Of a stretch of DNA of 64,000 nucleotides, positions 42,857 through 51,921 are shown in pieces. The stretch covers positions 179,800 to 243,799 of the forward strand of contig NZ_JAAMQU010000011.1 of the NCBI RefSeq assembly GCF_013522925.1, written 5' to 3'. Each line of letters starts with the position of its first letter. Position 1 is the first letter of the stretch. A program made the position numbers and the translations under genes. Origin of the DNA: Pseudomonas japonica (GTDB lineage Bacteria > Pseudomonadota > Gammaproteobacteria > Pseudomonadales > Pseudomonadaceae). The notes below the pieces were generated by a model. The model was not told the origin of the DNA. It saw nothing but the letters and a program-made list of their open reading frames with translations, and made no database searches.

Positions 42857-43714
42857 ATGGCTGAACTTCTCTCGCTCCACGAGGCCGTGAAGCAGTTCGT
42901 GAACGATGGCGATACCGTCGCCCTCGAAGGCTTTACCCACCTTATCCCGACCGCTGCCGGCCACGAGATCATCCGCCAGGGCAAGAAAGACCTGACCCTG
43001 GTGCGAATGACCCCCGACCTTATCTACGACCAACTGATCGGCGCTGGCTGCGTGCGCAAGCTGATCTTCTCCTGGGGCGGTAACCCGGGCGTCGGTTCGC
43101 TGCATCGCCTGCGCGACGCGGTGGAAAAGCAGTGGCCGCACGCGATGGAAATCGAAGAGCACAGCCACGCCGACCTGGCCAACGCCTATGTTGCTGGCGC
43201 TTCGGGCCTGCCGTTCGCGGTGTTGCGTGCTTACGCCGGCTCCGACCTGCCGAAGGTCAACCCGCTGATCAAGACCGTGACCTGCCCGTTCACTGGCGAA
43301 GTGCTGGCGGCGGTGCCGTCGGTACGCCCGGACGTGACCGTGATTCATGCGCAGAAGGCCGACCGCAAAGGCAACGTATTGCTGTGGGGTATCCTGGGTG
43401 TGCAGAAAGAAGCCGCCCTGGCCGCCAAGCGCTGCATCGTCACGGTGGAAGAAATCGTCGACGACCTGCAGGCACCGATGAACGCTTGCGTGCTGCCTAC
43501 CTGGGCGCTGAGCGCCGTGTGCCTGGTGCCCGGTGGCTCGCACCCGTCCTATGCCCATGGTTATACCGAACGCGACAACCGCTTCTACCAGGATTGGGAC
43601 CCGATCGCGCGCAGCCGTGACACCTTTACTGCCTGGATCGACGAGTACGTGCGCGGCACCCGCGATTTCGACGAATACCGCGCCAAACTCAGCCAAGCCG
43701 GGGAGAACGCCTGA
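42857..43714 (+). CDS. pcaI: 3-oxoadipate CoA-transferase subunit A
   Basis: Alpha subunit of the enzyme that transfers CoA from succinyl-CoA to beta-ketoadipate. 285 residues, with the N-terminal family region VALEGFTHLIPTAAGHEII and WGGNPGVGSLHRLRDAVE. AAGGAG upstream supports the ATG at 42857. pcaJ follows with a four-base ATGA overlap. In P. putida KT2440 pcaIJ is, as I recall, at another locus; here it is built into the cluster as in fluorescens-type genomes. Confidence 0.94.
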   Translation: MAELLSLHEAVKQFVNDGDTVALEGFTHLIPTAAGHEIIRQGKKDLTLVRMTPDLIYDQLIGAGCVRKLIFSWGGNPGVGSLHRLRDAVEKQWPHAMEIEEHSHADLANAYVAGASGLPFAVLRAYAGSDLPKVNPLIKTVTCPFTGEVLAAVPSVRPDVTVIHAQKADRKGNVLLWGILGVQKEAALAAKRCIVTVEEIVDDLQAPMNACVLPTWALSAVCLVPGGSHPSYAHGYTERDNRFYQDWDPIARSRDTFTAWIDEYVRGTRDFDEYRAKLSQAGENA

Positions 43715-44493
43715 TGACCTACTCCACTTCTGAAATGATGACCGTGGCCGCTGCCCGGCGCCTGAAGAACGGCTCGGTGTGCTTTGTGGGGATCGGCCTG
43801 CCGTCCAAGGCCGCCAACCTCGCACGCCTCACCTCGTCCCCGGACGTGGTACTGATCTACGAATCCGGCCCGATCGGCGCCAAGCCTACTGTGCTGCCGC
43901 TGTCCATCGGTGACGGCGAGCTGGCTGAAACTGCGGACACCGTAGTGCCTACGGGCGAAATCTTCCGCTACTGGCTGCAGGGCGGGCGGATCGACGTCGG
44001 CTTCCTCGGCGCGGCGCAGGTGGACCGTTTCGGCAACATCAACACTACTGTGGTCGGTGACTACCATTCGCCCAAGGTTCGCCTGCCGGGTGCCGGTGGC
44101 GCGCCAGAGATTGCCGGTTCCGCCAAGAGCGTGCTGATCATTCTCAAGCAGTCCCATCGCAGTTTCGTGGAGAAACTGGATTTCATCACCTCGGTTGGCC
44201 ATGGCGAAGGCGGGGATTCGCGCAAGCGCCTCGGCCTGCCCGGCGCGGGCCCGGTGGGCATCATTACCGACCTGTGCATCATGGAACCCGAAGCGGTCAG
44301 CAACGAGTTCGTGGTGACTTCCATCCACCCGGGCGTTACCCGCGAACAGATCACCGCCGCCACCGGCTGGCCGATCCGCTTCGCCGATGACGTGGTTACC
44401 ACGGGCGAGCCTACCGAGGTGGAACTGACTGCCTTGCGTGACCTGGAAGCCCGAACTGCCAAGGCCCATGGCCAAGCCCCGGGAGAAGCGTGA
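43714..44493 (+). CDS. pcaJ: 3-oxoadipate CoA-transferase subunit B
   Basis: Beta subunit, 259 residues, with the active-site glutamate in the family motif LIYESGPIGAKP. Paired with pcaI. Its stop overlaps the pcaF start (TGATG), so pcaIJF are translationally coupled. Confidence 0.94.
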   Translation: MTYSTSEMMTVAAARRLKNGSVCFVGIGLPSKAANLARLTSSPDVVLIYESGPIGAKPTVLPLSIGDGELAETADTVVPTGEIFRYWLQGGRIDVGFLGAAQVDRFGNINTTVVGDYHSPKVRLPGAGGAPEIAGSAKSVLIILKQSHRSFVEKLDFITSVGHGEGGDSRKRLGLPGAGPVGIITDLCIMEPEAVSNEFVVTSIHPGVTREQITAATGWPIRFADDVVTTGEPTEVELTALRDLEARTAKAHGQAPGEA

Positions 44494-45695
44494 TGCGCGA
44501 CGTTTTTATCTGTGATGCCATTCGTACACCGGTGGGCCGCTTCGGCGGCGCGCTGGCCTCGGTTCGCGCCGACGACCTGGCCGCCATTCCGATCAAGGCG
44601 CTGATGGAGCGCAACCCTCAGGTGGACTGGAGCGCGGTAGACGAAGTGTTCCTCGGCTGCGCCAACCAGGCCGGTGAAGACAACCGCAACGTTGCCCGCA
44701 TGGCTCTGCTGCTGGCCGGCCTGCCACCCAGCGTGCCCGGCATCACCCTGAACCGCCTGTGCGCGTCGGGCCTGGATGCCATCGGCACGGCGTTCCGCGC
44801 GATTGCTGCCGGCGAGATCGAGCTGGCCATCGCTGGCGGTGTCGAATCCATGTCTCGAGCGCCCTTCGTGATGGGCAAGGCCGAAAACGCCTACTCGCGC
44901 AACATGAAGATCGAAGACACCACCATCGGCTGGCGCTTCGTGAACCCACTGATGAAAGCCGAGTACGGCGTGGATTCAATGCCCCAGACCGCGGATAACG
45001 TGGCCGACGACTACAACGTGTCGCGCGCCGATCAGGATGCCTTCGCCCTGCGCAGCCAGCAGCGTGCCGCGGCAGCGCAAGCCTCGGGCTTCTTCGCTGA
45101 AGAGATCGTGCCGGTGCGTATCCCGGGCAAGAAAGGCGAAACCGTAGTCGACACCGATGAACACCCGCGTGCCGACACCACGCTCGAAGCCCTGGCCCGG
45201 CTCAAGCCGGTGAACGGCCCGGACAAAACCGTGACCGCAGGCAATGCCTCCGGTGTGAACGACGGTGCCGCGGCGCTGATCATCGCCTCTGCCGAAGCGG
45301 TTAAGAAGCATGGCCTGAAGCCACGCGCGCGGATTCTCGGTCTGGCCAGCGCTGGCGTCGCGCCACGCGTGATGGGCATCGGCCCGGTGCCAGCGGTACG
45401 CAAGCTCACCGAACGTCTTGGGCTGGCCATGTCGGATTTCGACGTGATCGAACTCAACGAAGCCTTCGCCTCGCAGGGCCTGGCGGTATTGCGCGACCTG
45501 GGCGTAGCCGATGACGCCCCGCAGGTCAACCCCAACGGCGGCGGTATTGCCTTGGGCCACCCGCTGGGCATGAGCGGCGCGCGGATGGTAGTTACTGCGG
45601 TTCACCAACTGGAGCGCAGCGGCGGTAAAAAAGCCTTGGCCACCATGTGCGTGGGCGTAGGGCAGGGCGTGGCTTTGGCGCTGGAGCGGGTTTAA
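44493..45695 (+). CDS. pcaF: Beta-ketoadipyl-CoA thiolase
   Basis: Cleaves beta-ketoadipyl-CoA to succinyl-CoA and acetyl-CoA, the last step of the pathway. 400 residues with the thiolase nucleophile Cys in LNRLCASGLDAI, the C-terminal GGGIALGHPLGMSGAR and the second cysteine in TMCVGVGQG. The ATG at 44493 follows a GTG codon in frame at 44490; I use ATG because it overlaps the pcaJ stop and starts the family sequence MRDVFICDAIRTPVG. Confidence 0.95.
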   Translation: MRDVFICDAIRTPVGRFGGALASVRADDLAAIPIKALMERNPQVDWSAVDEVFLGCANQAGEDNRNVARMALLLAGLPPSVPGITLNRLCASGLDAIGTAFRAIAAGEIELAIAGGVESMSRAPFVMGKAENAYSRNMKIEDTTIGWRFVNPLMKAEYGVDSMPQTADNVADDYNVSRADQDAFALRSQQRAAAAQASGFFAEEIVPVRIPGKKGETVVDTDEHPRADTTLEALARLKPVNGPDKTVTAGNASGVNDGAAALIIASAEAVKKHGLKPRARILGLASAGVAPRVMGIGPVPAVRKLTERLGLAMSDFDVIELNEAFASQGLAVLRDLGVADDAPQVNPNGGGIALGHPLGMSGARMVVTAVHQLERSGGKKALATMCVGVGQGVALALERV

Positions 45696-45808
45696 GCCGG
45701 CGCTTTCATTCAATCCCTCGAAACACTCCGGGCCTCCACGCAAGGCCTGGAGCGTTTCGGGCGATTGTCTGCGGTGGTACGGTAGCGCTTCCGTAACCCC
45801 CTGACGAG

Positions 45809-45828
45809 AACAACAGATGACAACAACT
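45809..45828 (+). promoter_or_regulatory. CA-rich Crc/Hfq-type motif at the pcaT start
   Basis: AACAACAG immediately before the ATG and ACAACAACT immediately after it form a doubled CA-rich tract around the start codon, resembling Hfq/Crc targets. Pattern match only. Confidence 0.5.
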
Positions 45829-47106
45829 CATTACACGGGCGAAGAACGGCGCAAGCGGATTTTCGCTATTGTCGGCGCGTCTTCCGGCAACCTGGTCGAA
45901 TGGTTCGACTTTTACGTCTACGCGTTTTTCGCGTTGTATTTTGCACCCTCCTTTTTTCCTTCAGATGACCCTACCGTGCAACTGGTGCAAAGCGCCGGTG
46001 TGTTCGCGGCGGGCTTTCTCATGCGCCCCATCGGTGGCTGGCTGTTTGGCCGGGTAGCCGACCGCTACGGCCGGCGAACCTCGATGATGATCGCCGTGCT
46101 GATGATGTGCGCCGGCTCGCTGATGATCGCGTTCCTGCCCACTTACCAGAGCATTGGCGTGGCGGCGCCGGTATTGCTGCTGGTGGCGCGCCTGCTGCAG
46201 GGCCTGTCGGTAGGTGGCGAATACGGCACCACGGCAACGTACATGAGCGAAGTGGCCCTGCGCGGCCAGCGCGGGTTCTTTGCCTCCTTCCAGTATGTGA
46301 CGCTGATTGGTGGGCAACTGCTGGCAGTGCTGGTGGTGGTGATCCTGCAGCAGATGTTCGACAAGGCCGAGCTGATGGCCTGGGGCTGGCGCATCCCGTT
46401 CGTGATCGGTGCCCTGGCCGCATTCGTCTCTTTGCTGCTGCGTCGTTCGCTGAAAGAAACCCTCACGGCCGAAACGCGTAATGACAAGGACGCGGGCAGC
46501 CTGAAAAGCCTGTTGAAGCACCATCGCCTGGCCTTCATCACCGTGCTCGGGTACACCGCGGGCGGGTCGCTGATCTTCTACACCTTCACCACCTACATGC
46601 AGAAGTACCTGGTGAACACCGCCAAGATGAGCCCTGAAACCGCGAGCTTCATCATGACCGGCGCGCTGTTCGTCTACATGTGCATGCAGCCGCTGTTCGG
46701 TGCGCTGTCGGACCGCATTGGCCGGCGCAACTCGATGCTTTGGTTCGGTGCCCTCGGCACCCTGTGCACGGTGCCGATCCTGATGGCGCTCAAAACCGTC
46801 ACCAACCCGATCATCGCCTTCGCGCTGATCACCCTGGCCCTGGCGATTGTAAGTTTCTACACCTCCATCAGCGGCCTGGTGAAGGCCGAGATGTTCCCGC
46901 CGCAGGTGCGTGCGCTGGGTGTAGGGCTTTCCTATGCCGTGGCCAACGCCATCTTTGGCGGCTCTGCGGAGTTCGTCGCGCTCAGCCTGAAAAGCGCGGG
47001 TAACGAAAACGCCTTCTACTGGTATGTCACGGTAATGATGGTGATCGCGTTCCTGTTCAGCTTCCGGTTGCCGCGCCAGGCCGCCTATCTGCACCACGAT
47101 CATTGA
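45817..47106 (+). CDS. pcaT: PcaT, beta-ketoadipate MFS transporter
   Basis: 429-residue metabolite:H+ symporter (MHS) family member, with 12 predicted helices and the family start GASSGNLVEWFDFYVYAFFALYF. A 2-3 loop GRVADRYGRRTSM and GLSVGGEYGTTATYMSE are typical. Takes up beta-ketoadipate or related dicarboxylates in P. putida. It lies between pcaF and pcaB. Confidence 0.93.
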   Translation: MTTTHYTGEERRKRIFAIVGASSGNLVEWFDFYVYAFFALYFAPSFFPSDDPTVQLVQSAGVFAAGFLMRPIGGWLFGRVADRYGRRTSMMIAVLMMCAGSLMIAFLPTYQSIGVAAPVLLLVARLLQGLSVGGEYGTTATYMSEVALRGQRGFFASFQYVTLIGGQLLAVLVVVILQQMFDKAELMAWGWRIPFVIGALAAFVSLLLRRSLKETLTAETRNDKDAGSLKSLLKHHRLAFITVLGYTAGGSLIFYTFTTYMQKYLVNTAKMSPETASFIMTGALFVYMCMQPLFGALSDRIGRRNSMLWFGALGTLCTVPILMALKTVTNPIIAFALITLALAIVSFYTSISGLVKAEMFPPQVRALGVGLSYAVANAIFGGSAEFVALSLKSAGNENAFYWYVTVMMVIAFLFSFRLPRQAAYLHHDH

Positions 47107-47154
47107 TTTGGGCAGGCGCGCCGCAGGTGTGGCGCGCCCTTGTGTGAGGACACC

Positions 47155-48519
47155 ATGAGCGAAAGACCGACCAACAGCCTGTTCGATGCCTATTTCAGCG
47201 CAGCGGACATGCGCCGGATTTTCTCCGACGAGGGGCGTATCCAGGGCATGCTGGACTTCGAGGCGGCGCTCGCCCGCGCCCAGGCGCGTACCGGGCTGAT
47301 CCCCAGCGACGTGCCGGCCGTGATCGAAGCGGCGTGCAAAGCCAGCCTCTACGATGCGGGCGCCCTGGCCCAAGCGGTGGGCGGCGGCGGCAACTCGGCA
47401 ATCCCCCTGGTGAAAATGCTGGGTAAACAGGTGGCCAGTATCGACCCGCGTGCCGAACGCTATGTGCACTTGGGCGCAACAAGCCAGGACGTGATGGACA
47501 GCGGCCTTGTGTTACAGATGCGCGATGCGCTGGCCTGGCTGGAAAGCGCACTGCAACAGCTGACCGACCGCCTGGCCGAGCAAGCCCAGCGCTACGAAGC
47601 GCTGCCGATGCCGGGCCGAACCTGGCTGCAGCATGCCACGCCGGTCACCCTTGGGATGAAGCTTGCAGGCTGGTTGGGCGCGTTGGATCGCCACCGCCAA
47701 CGGCTGCGTGAACTCAAGCCGCGCCTGTTGGTGGTGCAGTTCGGGGGCGCCTCCGGCACCTTGGCCGCGCTGGGCGATCAGGCCTGGCCGGTGGCCGAGG
47801 CGCTGGCCGATACCTTGAAGCTGAACCTTGCCGAGCAACCTTGGCACACCCATCGCGATCGCCTGGTGGAATTCGGCAGCGTGCTTGGCCTGCTGGCCGG
47901 TACCTTGGGCAAGATGGGCCGGGATATCAGCCTGCTGATGCAAACCGAGGCCGCCGAACTGTTCGAGCCTTCCGCGCCCGGCAAGGGCGGCTCTTCCACC
48001 ATGCCGCACAAACGTAACCCGGTAGGCGCCGCAGTGTTGATCGCCACGGCTACCCGCGCGCCAGGGCTGGTGTCCACCTTGCTGAGCGCAATGCCCCAGG
48101 AGCATGAGCGCAGCTTGGGCCTGTGGCATGCGGAGTGGGACACCCTCCCTGAGCTGTGCTGCCTGGTGTCCGGTGCGCTGGAGCAGGCCATCGGGTTCGC
48201 CAATGGCATGGAAGTGGACGCCGAGCGCATGAGCCGCAACCTGCAGCTTACCCATGGGCTGGTGCTGGCGGAGGCCGTGAGTATCGTGCTGGCCCAGCGG
48301 CTGGGCCGGGACACCGCGCACCATCTGATCGAGCAATGCTGCAAACGGGCAGTGGCCGAGCATCGGCACCTGCGCGACGTACTGGGCGATACCTCTGAAG
48401 TCACTGCCGAGCTTTCTTCGGCCGAACTCGACCAACTGCTGGACCCCGCTCATTACCTTGGTCAGGCGCAGCGCTGGGTTCAGCGCGCGGTGGCTGAACA
48501 CAATCGTCTGAATGCTTGA
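47155..48519 (+). CDS. pcaB: 3-carboxy-cis,cis-muconate cycloisomerase
   Basis: Forms gamma-carboxymuconolactone from beta-carboxymuconate, the product of protocatechuate 3,4-dioxygenase. 454 residues of the fumarase/aspartase superfamily; signature loop GSSTMPHKRNP and ATSQDVMDSG are present. GAGGA precedes the ATG at 47155. Followed by pcaD after 12 bases. The dioxygenase genes pcaHG are not in the window. Confidence 0.94.
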   Translation: MSERPTNSLFDAYFSAADMRRIFSDEGRIQGMLDFEAALARAQARTGLIPSDVPAVIEAACKASLYDAGALAQAVGGGGNSAIPLVKMLGKQVASIDPRAERYVHLGATSQDVMDSGLVLQMRDALAWLESALQQLTDRLAEQAQRYEALPMPGRTWLQHATPVTLGMKLAGWLGALDRHRQRLRELKPRLLVVQFGGASGTLAALGDQAWPVAEALADTLKLNLAEQPWHTHRDRLVEFGSVLGLLAGTLGKMGRDISLLMQTEAAELFEPSAPGKGGSSTMPHKRNPVGAAVLIATATRAPGLVSTLLSAMPQEHERSLGLWHAEWDTLPELCCLVSGALEQAIGFANGMEVDAERMSRNLQLTHGLVLAEAVSIVLAQRLGRDTAHHLIEQCCKRAVAEHRHLRDVLGDTSEVTAELSSAELDQLLDPAHYLGQAQRWVQRAVAEHNRLNA

Positions 48520-48531
48520 AAGGAGGTTTAC

Positions 48532-49320
48532 GTGGCACGCGTCAAACTCGCCGATGGCGAACTCAATTATCAGCTCGATGGCCCGCAAGGCGCACCCGTG
48601 TTGGTGCTGTCCAATTCGCTGGGCACCGACCTGGGCATGTGGGACACGCAAATCCCGGCCTTTACCGAGCATTTTCGTGTGCTGCGCTACGACACGCGCG
48701 GCCATGGCCAATCATTGGTAACCGAAGGCCCTTACAGCATCGAACAGCTGGGCCAGGACGTGCTCGCTTTGCTCGACGCCTTGAGCCTGGACAAGGTTTC
48801 GTTTTGCGGCCTGTCCATGGGCGGGTTGATCGGGCAATGGCTGGGGATCAATGCAGGTGACCGGCTGAACCGCCTGGTGATCTGCAATACGGCGGCGAAG
48901 ATCGCCAACGACGAGGTGTGGAACACCCGTATCGAAACCGTGCTGCGGGACCGTGAAGCGGCCATGGTGGGCTTGCGCGATGCGTCCATCGCTCGCTGGT
49001 TCACGCCTGAGTTCGCCGAACGCGAGCCGGCACAGGCCAAGCGCATCACCGACATGCTGGCCGCCACGTCCCCGGACGGCTACGCCGCCAACTGTGGTGC
49101 CGTACGCGACGCCGATTTCCGTGAGCAAGTGGCGAGCATCCAGGTGCCGCTGCTGATCATCTCCGGTAGCCAGGACGCCGTTACGCCGCCCACCGGTGGC
49201 GAATTCATTGAGCAACAGGTAAAGGGCGCCGAACACGAAGTGTTCCACGCCGCTCACCTGTCCAACGTGGAAGTGGGCGAGCCGTTCAGCCAGCGCGTGC
49301 TCGACTTCCTGCGCGCATAA
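48532..49320 (+). CDS. pcaD: 3-oxoadipate enol-lactonase
   Basis: Hydrolyses beta-ketoadipate enol-lactone to beta-ketoadipate. 262-residue alpha/beta hydrolase: nucleophile serine in CGLSMGGLIG, acid Asp near SGSQDAVTPP, and catalytic His in AAHLSNVE. GTG start at 48532 with a perfect AAAGGAGG upstream. Between pcaB and pcaC in a tight operon. Confidence 0.94.
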   Translation: MARVKLADGELNYQLDGPQGAPVLVLSNSLGTDLGMWDTQIPAFTEHFRVLRYDTRGHGQSLVTEGPYSIEQLGQDVLALLDALSLDKVSFCGLSMGGLIGQWLGINAGDRLNRLVICNTAAKIANDEVWNTRIETVLRDREAAMVGLRDASIARWFTPEFAEREPAQAKRITDMLAATSPDGYAANCGAVRDADFREQVASIQVPLLIISGSQDAVTPPTGGEFIEQQVKGAEHEVFHAAHLSNVEVGEPFSQRVLDFLRA

Positions 49321-49334
49321 ACAGAGGAACCACC

Positions 49335-49727
49335 GTGGACGAACAACAGCGTTACGACGAAGGCATGAAGGTGCGCCGTGCGGTACTGGGCGATGCACAC
49401 GTGGATCGCAGCCTGAAGAACATCACCGACTTCAACGGTGAGTTCCAGGAGATGATCACCCGCCACGCCTGGGGCGATATCTGGACCCGCCCGGGCCTGC
49501 CACGGCATACCCGCAGCCTGATCACCATTTCGATGCTGATCGGCATGAACCGCAACGAGGAGCTCAAGCTCCACCTGCGCGCCGCCGCCAATAACGGCGT
49601 TACGCGGGACGAGATCAAGGAAGTGATCATGCAGAGCGCGATCTACTGCGGTATCCCCGCCGCCAACGCCACCTTCCACCTGGCCGAATCGGTGTGGGAC
49701 GAACTGGGCGTGGAATCGCGGGAGTAA
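49335..49727 (+). CDS. pcaC: 4-carboxymuconolactone decarboxylase
   Basis: Decarboxylates gamma-carboxymuconolactone to beta-ketoadipate enol-lactone. 130 residues of the CMD/AhpD-like family, with the characteristic helix MQSAIYCGIPAANATFHLAE. GTG start at 49335, preceded by AGAGGAA. Last gene of the pca run, followed by a bidirectional terminator. Confidence 0.94.
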   Translation: MDEQQRYDEGMKVRRAVLGDAHVDRSLKNITDFNGEFQEMITRHAWGDIWTRPGLPRHTRSLITISMLIGMNRNEELKLHLRAAANNGVTRDEIKEVIMQSAIYCGIPAANATFHLAESVWDELGVESRE

Positions 49728-49866
49728 TGTCGTTCGCCAGGTCAGCCTGGCTGACCTGTAGCAGCAAACCTTGGTTGCGCCCGGGGTATCACCGATGTAC
49801 GACCCGGTCGCGGGCAAGCCACGCTGCTACAGGATGAGCGGGTAGCCGGCAGCATTTGGCAGACAT

Positions 49867-49902
49867 AAAAAAACGGGGCTCATCGCGAGCCCCGTTTTTT
49901 AT
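49867..49902. terminator. Bidirectional terminator between pcaC and the porin gene
   Basis: A perfect CGGGGCTC / GAGCCCCG stem with a five-base loop, flanked by A and T runs on the two sides. It can end both the pca operon and the convergent porin transcript. Confidence 0.92.
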
Positions 49903-49921
49903 TACGCTACCTTCGAACCGA

Positions 49922-51274
49922 TTACAGCAGGCTCAGCGGGTAGTTGAAGATCAGGCGGTTCTCGTTGAAGCTGTTGGTAGCACCGTAGTTACGACGCAAG
50001 GTCGAGTTACGCCACCGCACGCTCAGCGACTTGAACGTACCACTCTGGATCACATAGGCCAGTTCGGTTTCACGGCCACGGTCTTCACCGTTGGTGACGG
50101 TGGTGCCGGAGTGAACGTTGCTACCTTCGATAAAGCGGTTCATCACGGTCAAGCCGGGTACGCCCCAGCCAGCGAAGTCATAGTCGTGACGTACTTGCCA
50201 GGACTTCTCGCCTTCCATGTCGTAGCTCCAGCCGTAGCTGTCGTTCGCCAGGGTGCCGCCGCTGGTGCCGCTGATACGCTGCCAGCCGGCATTGCCGGTA
50301 ACGCGCTGCAGGCCAACGTAGAAGGTGTTGAAACCAGCCTTGAGCGAGAACAGCCCGGACATGGTGCGGTTTTGCTGGTTCTTCACGCCGCTGCCGGCCA
50401 GGTTGTCTGCCAGGCCGTCGCCATTGGACGAGCCGATGAAGTAACCGAGGTTGGCACCGGCGGTAAGGCCTTCAGCAATGGGTTGCGAATGCAGCACCTG
50501 GAAGTACGTCTGGTCGTACACATCTTCCAGCTGGCCATACCAGGCGCCGAGCAGGGTGCGTTTTTCGTTGAAGGTGTATTCGGCACCCGCGAAGTCGAAG
50601 CGGTCGCCGCTTACCGTAGGGCTGCCATGCACAACCTTGTCGGCGTTGTTGAGCGACATACGCTCCATGCTGGCGTCGTTACGCTGGCTGTTGCGATTGA
50701 ACGAACCGGCGTACAGCGTGGTGTTGTCGATGTCCTTCGAGGTGATCTGGGCACCCTGGAAGGTTTGTGGCAGCGAGCGGCCGTCGTCGGAGCGCAGGAT
50801 CGGCAGTACCGGCATCCATTCGCCCACTTTCAGCTCGGTCTTGGACAGTTTGACCTTGCCCGCCACGCCCAGGCGCCCGAAGTTGTCTGCCGGGGTGTTG
50901 CCATCGTGCACGGGCAGCAACTGGGTGCCATAGGTACCACGGCCGCCGTCCAGCTTGACCGCGAACATACCGAGCACATCTACGCCGAAGCCGACCGTGC
51001 CTTGGGTGAAGCCAGACTTGGCGTCCAGGATGAACGCTTGGGTCCACTCTTGCGCGGCGCCGCGGTTGGTTGCGCCGGGTTGTGCGATAGAGGCGCCGTT
51101 GTCAACGAAGTTACGGTCGAAGTAGTAGTTGCGGAAGTTGAGCGTGGCCTTGGTGTCTTCAATAAACCCCGATTCAGCAGCCGCCGCGGGCAGCGCGGCA
51201 GCCGAGACAGCCAGGCCGAGGAGGGCGAGGCCGAAACTTTTCTTGCGGGCAAAGCTCGAAGGGATGGCGTTCAT
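49922..51274 (-). CDS. OprD-family porin (BenF-like), probable aromatic-acid uptake
   Basis: 450 residues: signal peptide ending near AAAAAES (about 33), then an 18-strand OprD-type barrel with typical pieces (ESGFIEDTKATLNFRNYYFDRNF, QEWTQAFILDAKSG, C-terminal LIFNYPLSLL). Convergent with the pca cluster, and P. putida has, as I recall, a BenF-like porin at the same place, so the likely substrates are benzoate-type acids. A CA-rich AACAAGAA overlaps the start codon, consistent with Crc/Hfq control. Confidence 0.88.
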   Translation of the reverse strand: MNAIPSSFARKKSFGLALLGLAVSAAALPAAAAESGFIEDTKATLNFRNYYFDRNFVDNGASIAQPGATNRGAAQEWTQAFILDAKSGFTQGTVGFGVDVLGMFAVKLDGGRGTYGTQLLPVHDGNTPADNFGRLGVAGKVKLSKTELKVGEWMPVLPILRSDDGRSLPQTFQGAQITSKDIDNTTLYAGSFNRNSQRNDASMERMSLNNADKVVHGSPTVSGDRFDFAGAEYTFNEKRTLLGAWYGQLEDVYDQTYFQVLHSQPIAEGLTAGANLGYFIGSSNGDGLADNLAGSGVKNQQNRTMSGLFSLKAGFNTFYVGLQRVTGNAGWQRISGTSGGTLANDSYGWSYDMEGEKSWQVRHDYDFAGWGVPGLTVMNRFIEGSNVHSGTTVTNGEDRGRETELAYVIQSGTFKSLSVRWRNSTLRRNYGATNSFNENRLIFNYPLSLL

Positions 51275-51281
51275 TCTTGTT
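51274..51281 (-). promoter_or_regulatory. CA-rich Crc/Hfq-type motif at the porin start
   Basis: AACAAGAA on the minus strand ends at the first base of the porin ATG, an exact AAnAAnAA match within a longer AACACAACAAGAA tract. Confidence 0.5.
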
Positions 51282-51876
51282 GTGTTCTCTGCTGATCATT
51301 GGCAATAGCGGGCCACTAGACGGCGCGGGGTTACCGGTGGAACGGTACTCCGACAGTCATCGCGGATATCAAGCGTTGGGTGGTTCAGCTGGAATGGGCG
51401 CTGGTGATATGCATAGTGGCCAACCTGTTGTTATTAGTGTGGTCAGAGCTACCCGTGTGCGCGGGTGGCCTTGCCTAGCGGATGGTGCAAATTCCCGATC
51501 CTTTGGGTCAATTCCATGACAGGTAATTCGGGCGATAGCCGAACACTAACTGCCCGGTTACTTTAGGACATCAGTCCTCAGACGTCCGATTTCATTGTAA
51601 GTAAATTTTTCGTTAACGCGCTATGACTTTTGTCTAAATAAATCCTGCCGTCAAGCCCTGAACCGCTCAAGGACGCTAGAAGGCGCGTGCGCTTATCGCT
51701 TTTTGAAATCGGGCCATGCGTTTCGTTTAACTGGCGCCGGCTACGATCACTCGTCGTAGAGCTGGCCGATGGCCGCTAGTGTGTCGAGCTTTCATGACAA
51801 GTCTATGACAGTCCTATGACAGCCAAAAGTGTTGTCAGGGCCTTGCGAGCGGTGGCGAGAGGGGAGGGCAAAGCGG
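51275..51876. other. Intergenic region upstream of the porin gene
   Basis: About 600 bases with no supported gene. It includes an AT-rich patch near 51595-51650, which may hold the porin promoter or a silencer site. No repeat or recognisable operator was found. Confidence 0.45.
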
Positions 51877-51905
51877 CGCCGCTAACTGTAAGGCAGCTAG
51901 CGGCG
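51877..51905 (-). terminator. Hairpin after ttgABC
   Basis: CGCCGCTA-A-CTG and CAG-C-TAGCGGCG form a long, nearly perfect stem 17 bases beyond the ttgC stop. The T run is short, but the position and stability suggest a transcript end. Confidence 0.6.
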
Positions 51906-51921
51906 CGGGGGCAGCCGAGGG

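Noticed and set aside
45961..47469. 502-codon minus-strand frame over pcaT and pcaB
   Set aside because: Antisense shadow, His/Gln-rich with no domain; the sense genes are clear.
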